This document shows positions 5,009 through 6,369 of a stretch of 6,369 bases of DNA, piece by piece. The DNA is from JALZHR01 sp036389695 (lineage in GTDB: Bacteria; Acidobacteriota; Blastocatellia; Pyrinomonadales; Pyrinomonadaceae). Location of the stretch: the NCBI GenBank assembly GCA_036389695.1, contig DASVWG010000366.1, positions 1 to 6,369 of the forward strand, in the 5' to 3' direction. Position numbers and translations under genes: made by a program. The notes below the pieces were generated by a model, which saw only the letters and a program-made list of their open reading frames with translations, did no database searches and had not been told where the DNA came from. The number at the start of each line of letters is the position of its first letter. Within the stretch, counting starts at the first letter, position 1.

Positions 5009-6369
5009 CTATTCTTCGCCCATCACCGCTACTCTTTCCGGCGAATCGAACATTTCTCTTTGCACTTGCTTATCGCTCGTCACGTCGTCCTTTAAATTCT
5101 CGCTGCTCAGTCGATTTTGCAGCGCGGCTTTGACGAATGAGACGAAAAGCGGATGCGCGGCGACGGGTTTTGATTTGTATTCGGGATGAAACTGGCAGCC
5201 GACGAAAAACGGGTGCGTTTCGCGCGGAAGCTCAATCATTTCGACAAATTTCCCGTCGGGCGAGACGCCGCTGAGGACGAAGCCGTTTTGTTCTAAAATC
5301 TGCCGGAATTCCGGGTTGAACTCGTAGCGGTGGCGATGGCGCTCGAAGATTTCTTCCGCGCCGCCGTAAATGTCGCGCACTAAGGAGTTTTCCTTTAATT
5401 TGCAAGCCCACGCTCCCAAACGCATCGTGCCGCCGAGCTCTTCGACGTTGACTAAATCGCGCAATTTAAAGATTACCGGAAAAGGCGTTTCCGGGTTAAA
5501 TTCGGTCGAATCGGCGTCGCGCAAGCCGCAGACGTTGCGCGCAAACTCGATGCTCGCCGTCTGCATTCCGAGACAGATGCCGAAATACGGCGTGCCGGAT
5601 TTGCGGGCGTATTTGATGGCGCGAATCATTCCCGAAATGCCGCGTTTGCCGAAACCGCCGGGAACTAAGATGGCATCGTAATCCTGAAGGCGCGTGTGAT
5701 AATTTTCGTCGTCAATCAGGCTTTCCGATTCAATCCAGTTGACGTTGACGCGCAGGTTATTCGCCACGCCCGCGTGCGTCAAAGCTTCGCGCAGGGATTT
5801 GTAAGAATCTTCCAGTTCGACGTATTTTCCGACAATCGCGATTTTCACTTCGCCTTCCGAAGGCTCTTTGATGGTCGAGACAAGCTCGCGCCAGCGTTTC
5901 AAATCGGCGTGCGGAAATTTTTCTTCCAAGTGCAGTTCCCTGACAATCAAATCGTCCAAGCCCTGTTCGTGAAAGGCGAGCGGAACTTCGTAAATCGTTT
6001 TGACGTCCTGCGCGGAAATGACGGCGTTTTCCTGCACGTTGCAGAAAAGAGCGATTTTCCGGCGTAAATCGACCGACAGAGGTTTTTCGGAGCGACACAA
6101 AAGAATGTCTGCCGAAATACCGATTTCGCGCAGCTCGCGCACCGAGTGCTGCGTCGGCTTCGTTTTCAATTCTCCGGCGGCGGCGATATACGGCACGAGC
6201 GTAACGTGAACGTAAAGCGCGTTGCCGCGACCTTCTTCGCGTCCGAGCTGGCGAATCGCTTCCATAAACGGCAGGGACTCGATATCGCCGACCGTTCCGC
6301 CGATTTCGACAATCAAAACGTCCGGCGAATCCTTTTCCGCGACGGCGCGCACGGCGTTTTTTATCTCGT
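5009..6369 (-). CDS. pyrG: CTP synthase, N-terminus cut off by the window edge
   Basis: PyrG aminates UTP to CTP with ATP and glutamine in the cytoplasm. CTP serves nucleic acids, phospholipids and, here relevantly, CMP-Kdo formation. Visible residues begin EIKNA before the GTG codon at 6350-6352; that GTG is internal and not the start, because the conserved frame runs through to the edge. Counting from it, the end of the synthetase domain is present (D11-V-L-I-V-E-I-G-G-T-V-G-D-I-E-S, 11-26; TKPTQHSVRELR, 64-75). About 130 residues with the P-loop-like nucleotide site are missing. The class I glutamine amidotransferase domain is complete: V174-G-K-Y-V-E-L-E-D-S-Y-K-S, PGGFGKRG (231-238), F257-G-I-C260-L-G-M-Q with the nucleophile Cys260, ELGGTMRLG (305-313), R339-H-R-Y-E-F, and the His389/Glu391 pair in QFHPEYKSKP. 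A charged tail of about 30 residues follows. It ends in TAG, 76 bases before the next gene. Confidence 0.98.
   Translation of the reverse strand, partial: EIKNAVRAVAEKDSPDVLIVEIGGTVGDIESLPFMEAIRQLGREEGRGNALYVHVTLVPYIAAAGELKTKPTQHSVRELREIGISADILLCRSEKPLSVDLRRKIALFCNVQENAVISAQDVKTIYEVPLAFHEQGLDDLIVRELHLEEKFPHADLKRWRELVSTIKEPSEGEVKIAIVGKYVELEDSYKSLREALTHAGVANNLRVNVNWIESESLIDDENYHTRLQDYDAILVPGGFGKRGISGMIRAIKYARKSGTPYFGICLGMQTASIEFARNVCGLRDADSTEFNPETPFPVIFKLRDLVNVEELGGTMRLGAWACKLKENSLVRDIYGGAEEIFERHRHRYEFNPEFRQILEQNGFVLSGVSPDGKFVEMIELPRETHPFFVGCQFHPEYKSKPVAAHPLFVSFVKAALQNRLSSENLKDDVTSDKQVQREMFDSPERVAVMGEE

Noticed and set aside
5696..6067. 123-codon open frame on the plus strand opposite pyrG
   Set aside because: It mirrors the conserved CTP synthase frame and its product shows no domain or plausible ribosome site context.
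6350..6352. GTG as the start codon of pyrG
   Set aside because: The frame continues upstream to the window edge with EIKNA, which matches the conserved CTP synthase sequence, so this valine is internal.

Overview
The window carries seven genes, all on the minus strand and tightly packed, so transcription runs from high to low coordinates. In that order they are: a CTP synthase gene (pyrG) cut by the right edge; a small protein with a ribbon-helix-helix-like start; an HNH endonuclease; a small three-helix membrane protein; the Kdo-8-phosphate synthase gene kdsA; a small secreted beta-sandwich protein; and a 750-residue secreted protein that looks like a dead M1 metallopeptidase joined to TPR repeats and an NTF2-like tail. 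No rRNA, tRNA, CRISPR array, transposase or long gene-free stretch is visible. The only non-coding parts are 76 bases between pyrG and the ribbon-helix-helix gene and 84 bases at the left edge.

kdsA implies a Gram-negative cell that makes Kdo-containing lipopolysaccharide, and CTP from PyrG is the co-substrate that later activates Kdo as CMP-Kdo. The pyrG/kdsA neighbourhood, moderate G+C, a CarboxypepD_reg-like secreted protein and an M1-like/TPR secreted protein together suggest Acidobacteriota, perhaps class Blastocatellia. This is an inference from style and is only moderately secure.

Layout: the pyrG and kdsA genes are ordinary chromosomal housekeeping genes. Between them sits a lower-G+C pair (4082-4932) whose two genes overlap by four bases (GTGA). 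The pair has its own possible promoter, a strong ribosome binding site, and a 19-base near-palindrome over the proposed -10 box that could be an autoregulatory operator. This is the best candidate in the window for an incompletely described system, such as a toxin-antitoxin-like, defence or selfish nuclease module. After it, the genes are again spaced by -4 to +8 bases, so the membrane protein, kdsA, the beta-sandwich protein and the M1-like protein are probably co-transcribed.

The second notable item is the M1-like protein. It keeps the geometry of the zinc site (H-E-x-x-H, 18 residues, E) but both histidines and the catalytic glutamate are replaced, while the third ligand glutamate remains. 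It is probably a non-catalytic envelope scaffold.
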